64,000 nucleotides of DNA from Endothia cerciana (GCA_026119935.1 JALRMH010000057.1:124001-188000), one strand, 5' to 3'. Positions 1-11,643 are shown, counted from the first letter of the stretch. Program-made: numbers and translations. Notes: generated by a model from the sequence alone, not told the origin.

Positions 1-671
1 GTCCAGGGGAGGACAAGGGGAATCTTGAAGCCAACAACGCGATGTGGACACCTTGGCGTGGACATCATCATCTTACCCAGCATAGAATCGGGATCACGTT
101 GATGGGTCGGCTCCGGAGTGATGCAGGATGCTTCATCACCCAAAAGTTTAGTGCATTTAGGGTTCTGGGGCAGACGAGCCTGAGCTGAAATACAATCCCT
201 GTTTCGTCGATCGCTTCATTTCTGCCCTTCTCTAGGGGGCCCACTCGCTGCAGACATGTAATTCATAACGAATGCGGTGTGATTCCAACAATGTATGTAC
301 ATGATGCTCATTGCCCGCTTGGCGTCACTCCGCGATTATTCTCATTCTCCAGGTCGCAAGCATGAACCTGGGCCGTACTTGCATACTTAGCCAACGGAGA
401 CAACTGTCCGGCATACGTCTTCTCCCATACCATTTCTACAGCACACCTCGAGGTCTTTCCCAAGATCACAACCAGCAACTTTGCTGTGGTATAAGCAGCT
501 CTAGTCCATTGCTTTCCACACGTTAGCACGCCGCAAGACTCGGAATACCAAATACCAGGTTGTCCTCGCGATAGTACCTTTCAGGGGAAGAGCAGGGCAA
601 ATCTGTCTTGCGGGCCAGCTCACCTTTGACGGCAAGGGGCAGAGGGCGAAAGCCCATTTCTTGTTGTGAAG
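1..671. other. Left-edge spacer, 5' of the SAT4/Pth11-type gene
   Basis: Only short, mutually overlapping open frames without recognisable domains are present on either strand. It probably holds the promoter and leader of the gene starting at 672. No further structure seen. Confidence 0.4.
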
Positions 672-2216
672 ATGGCCACGACGGCCGAAATCGATCATTC
701 CAGAGACGGCGAATCTCAGACGGGTTCCATCGTCTCGCTTGTCACCATCGCCTGCGTCCTTTCTACAGTAGCAGTCACCCTGCGCGTCTTCACTCGCGCC
801 CGCATTCTTCACACGTCTGGCGCCGACGACGCTGTCATGGTATTTGCGCAGGTTCTCACCCTCGCTTCTGCCGCGGCCATCCTTTCTGGTGAGTGATTCT
901 CCCAGGAAGTCTAGCAGACCCCCTCTGGGCATCAGAGATGTTCATGCTGACCCGAGCTTCAATGTGTCAGAAAGTGCTTACGGGATGGGCCGCCGCTTCT
1001 GGGTCATGCCCCCTCAGGACTACGTGCCTTGCATGTCAGCCATAGCCGTCTCGTCGAACCCGTCTCTACTGGCAACTCGGGACACTCTTCTAGGGCCAAG
1101 AAACTCGTGCAATCTGGTTTACTTGCTTTCAGATCGACTTCCGACGAGTCTAATGTGGATTGGAGCGCCCTGGAAGAGAGAATGCTGACAAGAAGGGATG
1201 AACTAGGAAATCCTTTTACTCTTCGGTAGTTCTATACAACGTTGCAATCTGCATCGTCAAGATATCCATCCTGCTTTCAGTTTCGCCGCATCTTCACCTA
1301 CTCCACCATGCAGAAGCTGACACTTGCTGGCCTTATTTTTGAGGGGCTCTGGGCAACGACCTTGTCTATCCTCCTACCTCTTTCCTGCGTTCCTGTCGAG
1401 GCCTTCTGGGACACCGGCGTCCCGGGTAGGTGTGTCGACCAGCTGACCCTCTGGTACTTTATGGCCGCGATCAATCTGCTCACCGACTTGCTCGTCTTCA
1501 CCATGCCTCTACCCGTGATCAGGAGCCTCTGTCTGCCGAAAAGGCAAAAGACTATGTTGATGGGCATCTTCTGGCTCGGGTTCTTGTGGGTTCCTCTATC
1601 ACAGCGTCTGAGCTACGCCCCTCCCCCTCCCCTTCTTTCTGAGCACTTTGCATACCTTTCTCTATGGACACGAAACTTACCCACGCCGGGCAGCACCTGC
1701 ATTATTTCAATTTATCGCATCACGACCCTAAAGGCGGCCGCAGACTCCTCGGATCCGACCTGGGACAACACTGACGCGGCCGTGTGGTCGCTTCTCGAGC
1801 TCTGCATCGGTGTGCTAGCTGCCTGCCTCCCGACGCTGAAGCCCCTCATCGCGCTTATCCTCCCGCGCCTGTTTAAGTCGACGGCCAGCGGTCGCGGGAT
1901 CCAGTCTCGGGGATACGGCACGACTCGCAAAGGTACCCAAAGGCTCGGGTCCAGGACCGGGACGACTTCTTCTACCAAGGCCATTACGCACAGTGGCGTG
2001 TATAACCACGATGACTACATAGATATGGATGGCCGAAAGATGGGCGGCAGCCCTACGTCTATGAGGGGAGACATCGAGATGCCCACCTACCATGTCTACG
2101 TAACAGGGGGCCGTGATCAACGAGATTCGAGCCTTGCTGGCCTTCGACAGCCACCGGGGAGTGAGCTTGGGATACAGACGACCACGGTTGTCACACAGAG
2201 GGTAGATTCTCTGTAG
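672..2216 (+). CDS. SAT4/Pth11-type integral membrane protein (fungal rhodopsin-like domain), possibly frame-broken
   Basis: A multi-pass membrane protein of the fungal-specific family related to Pth11 receptors, likely in the plasma membrane; members are often treated as GPCR-like, ligands unknown. Translation starts at ATG 672 (MATTAEIDHSRDGES), giving a first membrane helix. Intron 1 is 889-970 (GTGAGT...CAG, phase 1) and leads into the family motif YGMGRRFWVMPPQDYVPCM. After an intron ending at AG 1229 comes LYNVAICIVKISILL. The next family segment, QFRRIFTYSTMQ, is in another frame: one extra T in TTT 1275-1277 separates them. Then follow helices around EGLWATTLSILLPL and WYFMAAINLLTDLLVF, an intron at about 1586-1693, CIISIYRITTLK, and a hydrophilic C-tail rich in Gly, Ser and Thr ending at TAG 2214-2216. 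The donor of intron 2 (about 1034) is uncertain. Family assignment is firm; intactness is not. Confidence 0.75.
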
Positions 2217-3494
2217 ACCTCTTCCGTGCCGAGTATATGAAGGATCACCCCCCCCCCCCTCCTCCCTGTGGTGTAGACTCAACGAGTACGAGCTGCCCAA
2301 TAAATGGCCTAGGTTCTTGTATCGTAGACCGTCCGCGTCTACTATGTATGCACCTAGGTGCGTCTTCATGCACCCTGAACTGGTAATCGAGTATCGGGAA
2401 GATACCGGGTTCATCACAGGTCCTCAACTCCACAGGCTGGGTTCATACGTCGATATATCGATACTATAAAGGCTTCCGTCGGATGCATACTTCGCCCATC
2501 GACATAGCTGCCCAGACATCCCTCGCCTTTAAGGTCCAGGGCTGGATGGAGGGATGCCTTCTTCCTTCAGGTACCTAGGTATGCTTGAATTGTTATCTGT
2601 CATGTCTTGATCTATTTTCATGCTTGTCCAGAGGGCTCGTCAACGGTCATAGACAAAGGAGGATGTTCTGTGCGAAGGCGGAAGTCTTTAGCCCTGCCAC
2701 GTCTCTGAAACCCACACTGCGTACACAACCGCACTCATCATTAGTGATGTTTATGGTTATCAGGACTGTGGGACGCAGGAGGCTGTATGGAGTCTTTACG
2801 ACGGGGCCATTCGTATCCATGGCTCAGTTGAGCATATTTAATTAGTTCAGGCACATAATATATGTATTCACAAGATCCACAGATCTCGGTATCGGTGGCG
2901 CGTCTGACGACAAGTGGTAATCCTGCTACGGAACTGGGGCAGGGTCCAGGTAACGGAGGGAGTGCCAGGGCAGGGGCGGTGCGGTATCAATTCGCCTGCA
3001 CATCGCGAAGCAGATGAACGAGAGGAGTCGGGCGACCACCATGCTGGATTGGTTGGCACCGGCTGATACCTAGGCACGAGGATTGTTGCCTTTTGGCGGT
3101 GGAATGGACGGCCCAGCACCTCGGGCTCTGGAGACACCGTCTGTAGTGCGTTGCCACATCAAGGTAAATTGTCATCACATTTTGCAGAGGCACGAGACAT
3201 CGTAATCGGAATTTGTGGTGAGTTGCATCTAGGTGTTGATAAGCCGACCGGTTTGCCAAGCTTGTCGACATTGCGGCGAGACCGTACATTGAACTCGTAG
3301 AGCCAAGGCATGTCAGAGGTCTTCCCCCCCGCAGGAATCACCAGCATGCTGAGATGAGGAGGAGCATGTTCATATGGCTGCCACTCGCCTGTAAGCGCTC
3401 GAGGCGAGGAATCGAAGCGAAACCGGCCCGGCGTTGGACTCGATGGTAATCCCCCCCTCCCCTGTCTTAACGAAAAGTTCGTACACTGAAAAGA
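2217..3494. other. Convergent spacer between the SAT4/Pth11-type gene and RVS161
   Basis: This 1.3-kb stretch lies between the 3' ends of two convergent genes. It has a C homopolymer at about 2247-2259 just after the upstream stop codon. No coding segment with recognisable protein character was found. Confidence 0.4.
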
Positions 3495-4721
3495 TCAAAC
3501 TGTGCCGCTGATGCTCAACTCGCGAATCTCCTGCAGGACCTGCTCGACGCGGGCGTCAAGGTGGCCTTGGGCGTACTGGTCTCTGGTCTCGGCGTCGAGG
3601 TACTGCTGGACCTGGGCCATACGGCTGTAGGCCTCGGCACAGAAACGCAGCTGGATCTTGACGAGGGCCTCGAAGGAGGGATCCAAATAGGGGACGCGCA
3701 GGTCGATCAGCTGGGGCAGCTCTGTGCATAGCTGCTCGTTGAGCTGCTCGTAGGCGGCCTTGGCCATATCCTGCTCCTTCTCCGCGCGGGGGAGCTTTGT
3801 GACGTCCTTGTCGGGCTTGTCGACCAGGCGCTTGACCTTGGCACGGAGGGCGTCGTAGTCGAGGAGCTTGTGGCTGCGTTTCTTGATGCCTGCGGGGAGT
3901 CACTGTCAGCCTGCAGTCCACGGCGATGGCCCCGCGAGGTGTCGGGATGGTGAGACAAACACTCGTTGACGTCGGGAAAGTAAGCGCAGAATCTGGAGAT
4001 GGGCTCCAGCACAGTAGTCCTGTCCGGAGAAGAACGGTCAGCATCCTACCGGGCATGCTCCTCTTCCCTTCCCCTGATCTGTGGCAGTGCCGTGAGCCCC
4101 GTACCGATACGGCCCGTCGAGGGCTTTTATGGTCTCTGCATCCAAATCCTCGACGGCCTGTTTATAACTCCTGCTGACACCGTCCTTGGCCCCTGCGTCC
4201 CCGTAGAAAGCGTCGATGGTCTCGGCGATGCGCATTTGTGAGGCGGTCATTGCTGGATGGGGGTGGCGGGTTAGCGGCACGAGCGGGACATGCGCAGGAT
4301 ATGGGAACCCGGAGGGTGCGGGGCGCGAACCTCTGAGAGAGTCCAGGTAGCCCTTGGCCTCCTTCTGAAGCCTTAATGATGCTGTCTCCATGGTGTGAAA
4401 GCGGCTGTGATGTTGTCAGAGGGCGTCCTGCGCTCTGGAAGAGAGGGTCGGAACCAGGTATGGCCGTACCGTTCCTCGACCTCATAATCGCGGTCATTGG
4501 TCTTCTCGACATGGCCTATTCATCAAGATGGAACGGACGGTCAGTCAACGCCGCCGGGCGGAGGGTCCAGGGCCAAGAGGCGTCGGACGTACCAGTCTTC
4601 ATCATCACCTGCGTCGTGGCGCGGTTGACATTCTTCTTGAACCCTGAAGCATCAACATGTCAGCACCATCCATCCTCATGCGTGATCGCTGGCCCAGGAC
4701 AAGCATACCTGCCCAAGACAT
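3495..4721 (-). CDS. RVS161: BAR-domain protein Rvs161
   Basis: An N-BAR amphiphysin homologue that heterodimerises with Rvs167, binds curved membrane and drives vesicle scission at endocytic actin patches. The start at 4721 gives MSWAG, then after a short intron FKKNVNRATTQVMMKTG, the typical amphipathic start of Rvs161. Further exons read HVEKTNDRDYEVEE, METASLRLQKEAKGYLDSLR, MTASQMRIAETIDAFYGDA, ISRFCAYFPDVNE, then KKRSHKLLDYDALRAKV. The last exon carries PYLDPSFEALVKIQLRFCAEA and runs to TGA 3495-3497. Nearly the whole product, about 260 residues, is one helical BAR domain, as in yeast; there is no SH3 domain, which separates it from Rvs167. At least five introns interrupt the gene. A 28-G tract sits about 55 bases upstream of the ATG (C-rich in the transcript sense). 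Confidence 0.93.
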
Positions 4722-5427
4722 GCTGGGCGACCGTTGCTCGCTGGCGTGATCGGGCCGGTCGGAAGGAGCCGCGCCCGGGGGGGGGGGGGGGGGGGGGGGG
4801 GGGGTAGGTCAGGACGTGAAAGGAGGGCCCTGTTCTTGGTAGGTCGCCCAGCAGATGTTGGTGGTGAGTAGTGCTGATCCTGGAGGGGGGGGCGTGGGTT
4901 GGTCGCCGGAGTGTTGATGGTGATGATGATGTCTACGGTAGAGGGGGAAGGGTTGCAGGCAGGCAGTCATACTGCCACAGCCTGCTCTGCTGTGGCTGTG
5001 TTGGATTACGTCACCGCCGACAACGCCACACTAGCCACACACCTGTACAGTACCGCAGTGGGTACTTTTCTCTTCTTCGGTATGCTGACTAAACCTTTTC
5101 ATCCCACTCACAACACTCTCTCACCCTTCAAACCCAATTAGCTATAACTCGCCGGATGACTCGAAAACCAGTGCACGAGGCTGAGGCTCAGGCTTACTTA
5201 CCCACGGCAGCCTCTCGACCCGCCTCCTACCCAAGCCCACCTGTAATGGTCCCTGTCGGGACGGTGTGATTCATTCTGGAGAGCCAGTCTCACATGTTCG
5301 CCCGCTGCCCAGACCCTGGAACTAGCCTTGGGCAGGGTCCTCGCGAAGGAAAACTGAGGAGGAAAAGTAAACCCCCCCTAACAGGACCGACCAGCACGAT
5401 CAGGTTGTGAAGAGAAACACGGCCGCC
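4722..5427. other. Divergent promoter region RVS161 / peptidyl-tRNA hydrolase
   Basis: About 700 bases separate two divergently transcribed housekeeping genes. Besides the poly-G tract it holds GT-rich and CT-rich stretches and a short C run just before 5390. No coding segment was recognised. Confidence 0.4.
4777..4804. repeat. Poly-G tract of 28 bases
   Basis: An unbroken run of G on the + strand, lying 56-83 bases upstream of the RVS161 ATG, so poly-C in that gene's sense strand. It is the longest homopolymer in the window. Exact length in an assembly is unreliable. Confidence 0.9.
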
Positions 5428-6345
5428 ATGCTACCCGCTACGTTCAGACATTTAAGCCCGTCAGGGCGCTGCCTGGGCCTCCTCTCCCCTCCCGGCTCAC
5501 TTATACTGTCGTCCACCACGCCAGTCCGACTACGCATCACAACACCAGCCCTCTCACAAATAGCAGAGTTGCAACACTCTGCAGATCAGGTCATGGATCC
5601 GACCACAACCACAAATTCCCCGCCTCCCGCCGATGGTCCTTTTGACCCTCACTTCCTCGTCGTCAGCCTGGGCAACCCACCCCCCTACACCGACAGCCTT
5701 CATTCCGCCGGCCACATCGCCCTGCAATCGCTCCAGAACATTCTTCAGCGCGATACAGACCAGCCCCCTTTCCTTTCCGACCGTCTGGGGAAGAAGGCCA
5801 CAAAGATCTCGAGGGGGTCGAGATACACCCTCCTCCAGTGTCCCACCCTCATGAACGTCTCGGGGCCCTGGCTGGCAAGGGCGTGGAGGGAAACCCTCCA
5901 GCAGCACAAGGAGCACTACCCTGACAAACCCCTCGGCCTGGTCGTGGTTCATGACGACCTCGAGGAGGACATGTGCGTCATCAAGGTCCGCAAGTGGGAC
6001 AGGAGCCACCGCGGCCACAACGGCCTCAGGAGTATCATGTCGCTCATGGCATCCCCCAATCCCGATCACCACACCACCAGATGGGCAAAGATCTCCATCG
6101 GCATCGGTCGGCCCGAGGGGAGGGACCATGCTACCGTCTCCGACTACGTGCTCAGGCCGTTAAGCAGGTACCAGAGGGGCTCCCTCTTCGAGAAGTCCGG
6201 GCCCCCGGTCCTAGCAGCCCTGAAGGAGGTCGAGGCCGCATGGAGGTCAGAAAGAGGAGAAGGAAGCAACGATGGCGCCCATCAGCCTACAAGCCCGCCA
6301 GGGAAGAAAGCCAACGGTAAGGGCCGAAGAGGGGCAGCGTCGTGA
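5428..6345 (+). CDS. PTH1: Peptidyl-tRNA hydrolase (bacterial-type Pth), probably mitochondrial
   Basis: Cleaves the ester bond of peptidyl-tRNAs released from stalled ribosomes and recycles tRNA. The ATG at 5428 has a good context (GCCGCCATG) and no intron is needed; 305 residues. The Pth fold starts with FLVVSLGNPPPY (about residues 76-87). The catalytic histidine aligns with His in SLHSAGH (about 92). The Asn motif is TLMNVSGPW, and the conserved Asp lies in LVVVHDDLEED, followed by RGHNGLRSI. The first 70 residues are Ser-, Leu- and Arg-rich with almost no acidic residues, as expected of a mitochondrial presequence. A downstream Met (MDPTTTTNSPPP) could give a cytosolic form. The tail is Lys/Arg/Gly-rich (GKKANGKGRRGAAS). 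The TRHN motif of bacterial enzymes is altered to SLHS, so some divergence is present. Confidence 0.88.
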   Translation: MLPATFRHLSPSGRCLGLLSPPGSLILSSTTPVRLRITTPALSQIAELQHSADQVMDPTTTTNSPPPADGPFDPHFLVVSLGNPPPYTDSLHSAGHIALQSLQNILQRDTDQPPFLSDRLGKKATKISRGSRYTLLQCPTLMNVSGPWLARAWRETLQQHKEHYPDKPLGLVVVHDDLEEDMCVIKVRKWDRSHRGHNGLRSIMSLMASPNPDHHTTRWAKISIGIGRPEGRDHATVSDYVLRPLSRYQRGSLFEKSGPPVLAALKEVEAAWRSERGEGSNDGAHQPTSPPGKKANGKGRRGAAS

Positions 6346-6993
6346 GACAGAAGCTGACGTCGAGGGCCAACTTCATTCAGTCTCTGAAGAGGAAAAGTGG
6401 GGGCCTTGGGGCTTAAACCCTACATCAAAAGCATCTAGGGGCGTTTCGTGTTTATATCATCTCGGATACAGTATGCCATGATACCCAAGCCTAGAGTCTA
6501 TAGACATGCAATTCACATTTCGCTCACGAGAGGTGGTCCGGAGCGAGCCATCCGCAGTATGTTCCCGGATCTCAGTCCAGTCCATGTGGTATAGATTGCG
6601 ACCACCTCCTCCACGGTAGGCCTGATTCCCACCCTTATGGAATAACACTGTCACGGAATTTTGCAGGACATCCTCCTTCTTCTAGCCTCTTTCCCTCTTC
6701 CCCTTACCGTCCCTCTTACTGATGTTGCTGGTGGTCTTTTCCTTCTCCTGCCATTCCTTGAGAAGAAAAGTAATGTAATGAAAGTTAAGGTGGCGACATG
6801 ATTAACAGCTGCACAATCAACATTATAAATTAGTCTTCATCGTTTTACAATTTTCGTAACGACCATCTCAGTTCTAAAGGAAGACTGCTCATTTATAAGT
6901 CCAGCATCAGACTCATAGTCACGTGGTTATCTCCAAAATCTCGGTCCTCATTCAACCAGATCCGTTGTGTTAGTAGCTCGCTATAGTTAATAA
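6346..6993. other. Convergent spacer, A/T-richer
   Basis: Between the stop codons of the Pth gene (+) and the WSC gene (-). From about 6750 to 6990 it is visibly A/T-rich compared with its surroundings, consistent with two 3' UTRs. No gene seen. Confidence 0.35.
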
Positions 6994-8296
6994 TTATCCA
7001 GTAGATAATCCTAAGCTCTCATTGCCCCTTAACAGCCTGATCGCTCCATTTGGGCCCCAAGGGAGTATGCTGGACCGTAATTCATCTGGTCCGTGATACC
7101 GTGCCTCTGAGTTACCATAGTCAGGCTGCCTTAGTATCTTTATTGTGGCGCGGATAATCAAGTAGGCCACTCCAGCCAGAAGAGCCGTTGCAACAACAAT
7201 ACCTCCTACTACGCCGGCGCTTCTACCGGCTGTCCAGCTAGGTCCTATCACACTGTTGTGCTACTGGATCCACTAGCGCTTGTCGAGAGGGAGGCTGCCG
7301 GTGACGAAGACGGTGTTGTGTCCATAGAAGTGCAGAATTCTTGATGACTCGGCAGTGCAGAAGATGAGGGTAGTGGTCCGATGCCAGAGCTGGGCTGGGT
7401 AGTCGTGGGCAACTCTGGTAGGTACGGGTTTGACTCGACTGGGCTACCCCGGGAGGTCATCGAGAGGTTGGTCGTTGTCAACGTCGAGAGATCTGACGAC
7501 TTTAGACTTGCTAATGAAGTCCTTGTAGAAGGAACCTCGGAAGTATGGCTCACTGGTGTTGTGACCGGATCCTCGGTGCTCGCCCGCGAAGAAGTCACTG
7601 CGGTGCCGCTTGAGGTTGAAATGATAGAGGAAATCGTGGAGATCGACGTGCTCGGCAGTATCATGGTGTCGGAGCTGAGAGAGACCGCGCCTCCAAGGGT
7701 ATAATTGCTTCCAGGGTGCTTACCAGGCTGTAGCGTCGTTGAGATGACACTCGTTGGCACCATGTAATACGACGATGTTAAAGAGCTATATGTGTTGAGT
7801 TCGGTCGGTGCCGGAGTGCTCGGGCTCATGGCCGTGAATGTGACGACGTGAGTGCTTGTAGTTCTCACAAGCCCGCCCTCGAGGTCTGTTCCGTTGCCAA
7901 AAACATATAGGGAAAGGCAGTTGGCCCCTCTACAGATCTGCAAGTCATCACCTGCACAGGTCATATTGCAGTCTGCGGGAGGTATTCTCGACGAAGGGGG
8001 TGGCATGGCTATACCGCAAAGGCCTGAGAGTCTCTCGGTTAGACATCAAGGTGACGGGACTCTTGTGATTAGTACTCACATTGGGTAGCATTTGCTGTAC
8101 CGAATATCCCAAAATCACCACATGCCTCTGCGCCAGCATCCAGCCTCGCGTTATTCAACGGATCGGTCTCGCGAGGAGTGGAACTGATCGCATCTTTGGT
8201 CCAACAATCCGCGAAGCGGAAATCGCCAACCGGAGTAGGCTGCGTCGGCAAGGCGGGTGACGATGCAATGGTGGCTGATACAGAGCTCGATGTCAT
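6994..8296 (-). CDS. WSC-domain single-pass membrane protein, frame uncertain near its C-terminal end
   Basis: Predicted cell-surface protein resembling fungal Wsc stress sensors. Exon 1 (from ATG 8296) holds FRFADCWTK and LDAGAEACGDFG. A 56-base intron at 8024-8079 (GTGAGT...CAG) joins it to CLCGIAMPPPSS, DCNMTCAGDDLQICRGANCLSLYVF: the Cys-x-Cys-Gly and CNMxCAG...C parts of a WSC domain. A roughly 150-residue Ser/Thr-rich stalk follows, then one membrane helix (AGVVGGIVVATALLAGVAYL) and a short basic tail. Stalk and helix are in different frames: the first ends at TGA within GTGTGATA (about 7250). Removing one TG joins them as STTV-IGPSWTAG. A 74-base intron with a weak GTCTTC donor would also restore the frame. 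No signal peptide is visible at the chosen ATG, so an upstream exon may be missing. Confidence 0.7.
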
Positions 8297-8811
8297 TGCT
8301 TCCGGTCAGGCGTAACGGCTGCTCGTGCAGGAATAGATACTGAATGATGAAGCTGCTTCCGTGCCGACTTTTCTGGCTTCGAAGAAATGTCGAAATCCTC
8401 GTTGATATCCATCAGGGCTCCGTTCGACGGTTCGAGATCGGTTTACAATTTGGCGAGAAAAATGGCAATATTAGCGGAGGTCCAAAATTAGGAGTTCCGC
8501 AAAACTACCCTGCGTTGATGGCTTGCTCAGGTTCCAAGATTCAAACTTCTTACTCCCATGCGCAGACCGATTATGTCTGTATCACTGTAATTCGGATTCT
8601 CGAGAGAAACAAGAGGGCATCGACGACTCTCAATCAGATCACGTGCCATAATGTGGAATTAGATGTGTGCATGGGTCTATATATGATGCTTAACACCATC
8701 CCCAACGGAGCAAGTCGGGCGCTCGGGCAGAAAAGCGAGTGTCTTGCTAATTATCGAACGGTGTATCCTGGCCTTTAGAAACCAGCACAGTCCTCTATGT
8801 CTAGTGTCTCT
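8297..8811. other. Stretch upstream of the WSC gene and downstream of the permease
   Basis: Both neighbouring genes are on the minus strand, so this should hold the WSC gene promoter (and perhaps a missing signal-peptide exon) and the 3' UTR side. A 144-codon + strand frame at 8344-8778 has no family features and is treated as chance. Confidence 0.35.
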
Positions 8812-10537
8812 TCAGAGTTCAGCCGTAAGCACTCCTCCTGTGGTCTTTGGTCCCTCGTATCCCTTCCTCGCGCTCACTAACCACCACAGCCCGACCAGAA
8901 TGGTCAGGCCACCCCAGATCAGACACGAGTAGTTCATACTCGCGGCGTCTGTGGGCAGATAGTAGGGGAACGAGTAGATCACGAACCAGATTATCAGATA
9001 TGCACACGACAGGCCGTTGACCACGAAGCCAGCCCATCCTCTCATCCTGAATGGCCCGTATGTGATGCCCTTGCGGCCCCGAAGGAGGTGCGGCAGGATG
9101 CAAGCAATGTAGGAGCTGCTGAAGAAGAGGATGGTGGAGCCGATGAATGCATTGAATGCCGTTGTACTGCCCACGTAGATACACCCCAGAACAGTGACCA
9201 GCACGGCCGTCGTTATGGTCGAGATCACGGGCATGTCGAGTCGGTGGTTCACCCTTCCAAGGAGGCCTGGGAAGGGCACGGCACCATCCCGGGCCAGAGC
9301 CCAGAGCGTTCGGCCGGTGGTGATGAACAGGCCAACGACACAGAGACCGATGTTGGCCATGATGAGCGCAAGCATGGCCGTGGCGCCGGCGGTGCCCGTC
9401 GCTTGCCTGTAGACCTCGGCGATGGGGTAGGTGGCCGCGGACACGGCGGACAGGTCGTTGATGGCGTACATGATCGCGACGAGGTAGCAGAAACCGGTGC
9501 TGAAGCCAATCCCCAACTGGAGAGCCATCCCGATGGGAACGTTCCGCTGCGGGTCTGGAATCTCCTCCGAGAGATGGGTGATGACATCGACAGAGCCTAT
9601 GCTGTAGGCGCCGTTGAGCATGCCAGCAACGAAGACGAACCCGTCCGAGTAGCCCAGAGCCTGCGCCCACTGCGCCCAGACGAAGTCACTGGTGGCGTGA
9701 GGCGGCCGTCCGTTGTGGCCGGGCATCACGGCAACGGCGACAACGGTGATGAAGAAGCCGGCTAGGACGCTACGGAACCACAAAAAATCAGCATTTATCA
9801 ACCCGAACGGAGTAGCTCTCGTCAGGATTGGACGTACAAGAAGATGCCGACCTTGTTCAGGTGAGGCATTGCTGAGTTCGCAAGACATACGGCCGCACAA
9901 CCGAGCCAGACGCAGATGACGTAGACGACAAAGACATGCCAGGGCTGCGCTGTGAAGCCCGGATGGTTCAGAGCGTACATCTGTACGATTGTGTTTCCTC
10001 TGCACAAGGGAGATCCAGTCAGCCATGGCCAGAGGCAAGCGCAGTGCCGGCCCATTGAGTAACCCGACACACCACTTACAAGATTGCGGCCATACTCGCG
10101 GCCCCCATGCACCAGCCCAGGTAGTTCCACCACCCGGCGAAGAACCCCACCATGCGACCCCATCGCGGACCGGGCGTCACAGATGCCCAGTGGTACACGC
10201 CCGCTGAGCTCGGGATGGCGCTGACGAGTTCTGCCAGGCTAGCAGCGACGAGGAAGTAGAAGCAGGACACCACAAGGAACTCGTAGAGGACGCCCGGTGG
10301 ACCGCCATTCGAGATGGCCACGAGGATTGTACCCCCGATGGCCGGCCATACATTTCCAACGGTCACGCCGACGCCTGCCAGGGAGACCAGGTTGTATCTT
10401 CGAGACAGCTCCTGGACATGCCCTGACGCGTTGACCGGGGCATGCGGCTTGGTGACCGTCCCGAGCTCAGCGTCGACGGAGACCAATTCCCCGGAGCTGG
10501 CCTTCTCCTTGGCCTTAGACGCAGTGTCGTGGTCCAT
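8812..10537 (-). CDS. Choline/GABA-type amino acid permease (APC superfamily)
   Basis: A plasma-membrane transporter of the fungal amino acid/choline permease group (Hnm1, Uga4 and relatives). Three exons fit in frame: 10537-10080, 9999-9838 and 9769-8812, with introns of 80 and 68 bases, giving 525 residues. The hydrophilic N-terminus ends with ELSRRYNLVSLAGVGVTVGN. The first helices carry GGPPGVLYEFLVV and SLAELVSAIPSSAGVYHWAS, then GPRWGRMVGFFAGWWNYLGW, a block typical of this subfamily. The remaining membrane segments read regularly down to WWLVSARKGYEGPKTTGG near the C-terminus. Substrate cannot be read from the sequence: choline, GABA, polyamines or amino acids are all possible. Start ATG 10537 lies before a charged cytoplasmic tail, as usual. 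Confidence 0.9.
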
Positions 10538-11643
10538 GTCGAGAAGGGGGAAGCGAGGGAGGCGGGGCTTGAATCCTGATCAAGCAAGGCAACGCCAAAG
10601 AGGGAGCTCGGCTTGCAATTCCACATACGAAAGGAAATGAGATCCCTGGGAGCTATTCAGCAGACTCGTTCATGGAGGGTTGAGACCGTCCTCGCCATGA
10701 AGTCCCAACGGCTATATTATGTACGGGGCTGGTGGGCGGGCTGGACGGTTTCGATGTGTCATTTTGAAGACGATCGCGAACCTCGAAGTCACCCACGGCA
10801 TGCAGATGCACCGGGAACTCAGTGCGCCTTACCTCAGACCATATGACAGGGCCTATAGGCCTTTCTGGGGAGCTTCGCCAAGTCCCCTCCCTTAGTCGCC
10901 CGTGCCCGCGAGTCGAGATGGAGTCCAGGAGAGGATCCCTTTTGCCCGTCGTGTTTCGATTGGCTGCTCGCGGCGGCTTGGGGGATTCTGATAGGCATAT
11001 TAGCCAAGCTCCCGGACCAGCAATTGGCACACTAAAGGTTCAGATCCCCTGGACAAGGCGCTCTATTCCGAAAGAGCAGAGTCCACCCGAGGAGAGCTTC
11101 GATAGCAGTAGTGCGATGTTAATTACGGTATGTTTTGTGTCCACGGCAGCGACTGCTGTTCAGTGCGCTAGTGACAAGCCGCCGTTTCATGGCAGGCCTA
11201 TTTTATCCCTCTAGAAGCCGTGTTGGCGATGCGAATCACACCTGCTCTAGTATTTAAACTAGCTAGCCCTCTGAGATGGTCCTCATAAATAGCCCTCTTA
11301 TTCCAGGATCTCTACACCCAGGCGGTCGTCTTCCCGTCCATCCGAAGGGATGTCACTGATTTCAACTTTGAGGGGGGGGGGGGGCGGGGTGATGTCGACC
11401 TCTCTTTGAGATGCTTGGTTGGATGTGCCCTTCCATCCTATTCCAGCTGTGACCCATACATATGGAGGCTCTGGGATATGTTTTCGCTGGCTGTTCGGCC
11501 GTGGCAGTTACGACCTGCCTGGTCTGGGTAGACTCTATAACCTCTCTTCGCCACCCTATCTAGCAACGCCAAACATAGACAGGCCCAGAGACCTGGGCGA
11601 CGGAGTCCCCCAGAAAGACTCCTGGCGGGAATATCCGTGTGCC
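10538..11643. other. Promoter side of the permease gene; 3' flank of the DUF89 gene
   Basis: About 1.1 kb with a 13-G run at 11372-11384. It should contain the permease promoter. Several overlapping short frames exist but none has domain features. Confidence 0.4.

Noticed and set aside
2815..2850. TGGCTCAGTTG, resembling a tRNA A box
   Set aside because: No B box (GGTTCGANNCC) or cloverleaf could be found downstream.
8344..8778. 144-codon + strand ATG frame
   Set aside because: No domain, signal peptide or membrane helix; lies in the presumed WSC-gene promoter.
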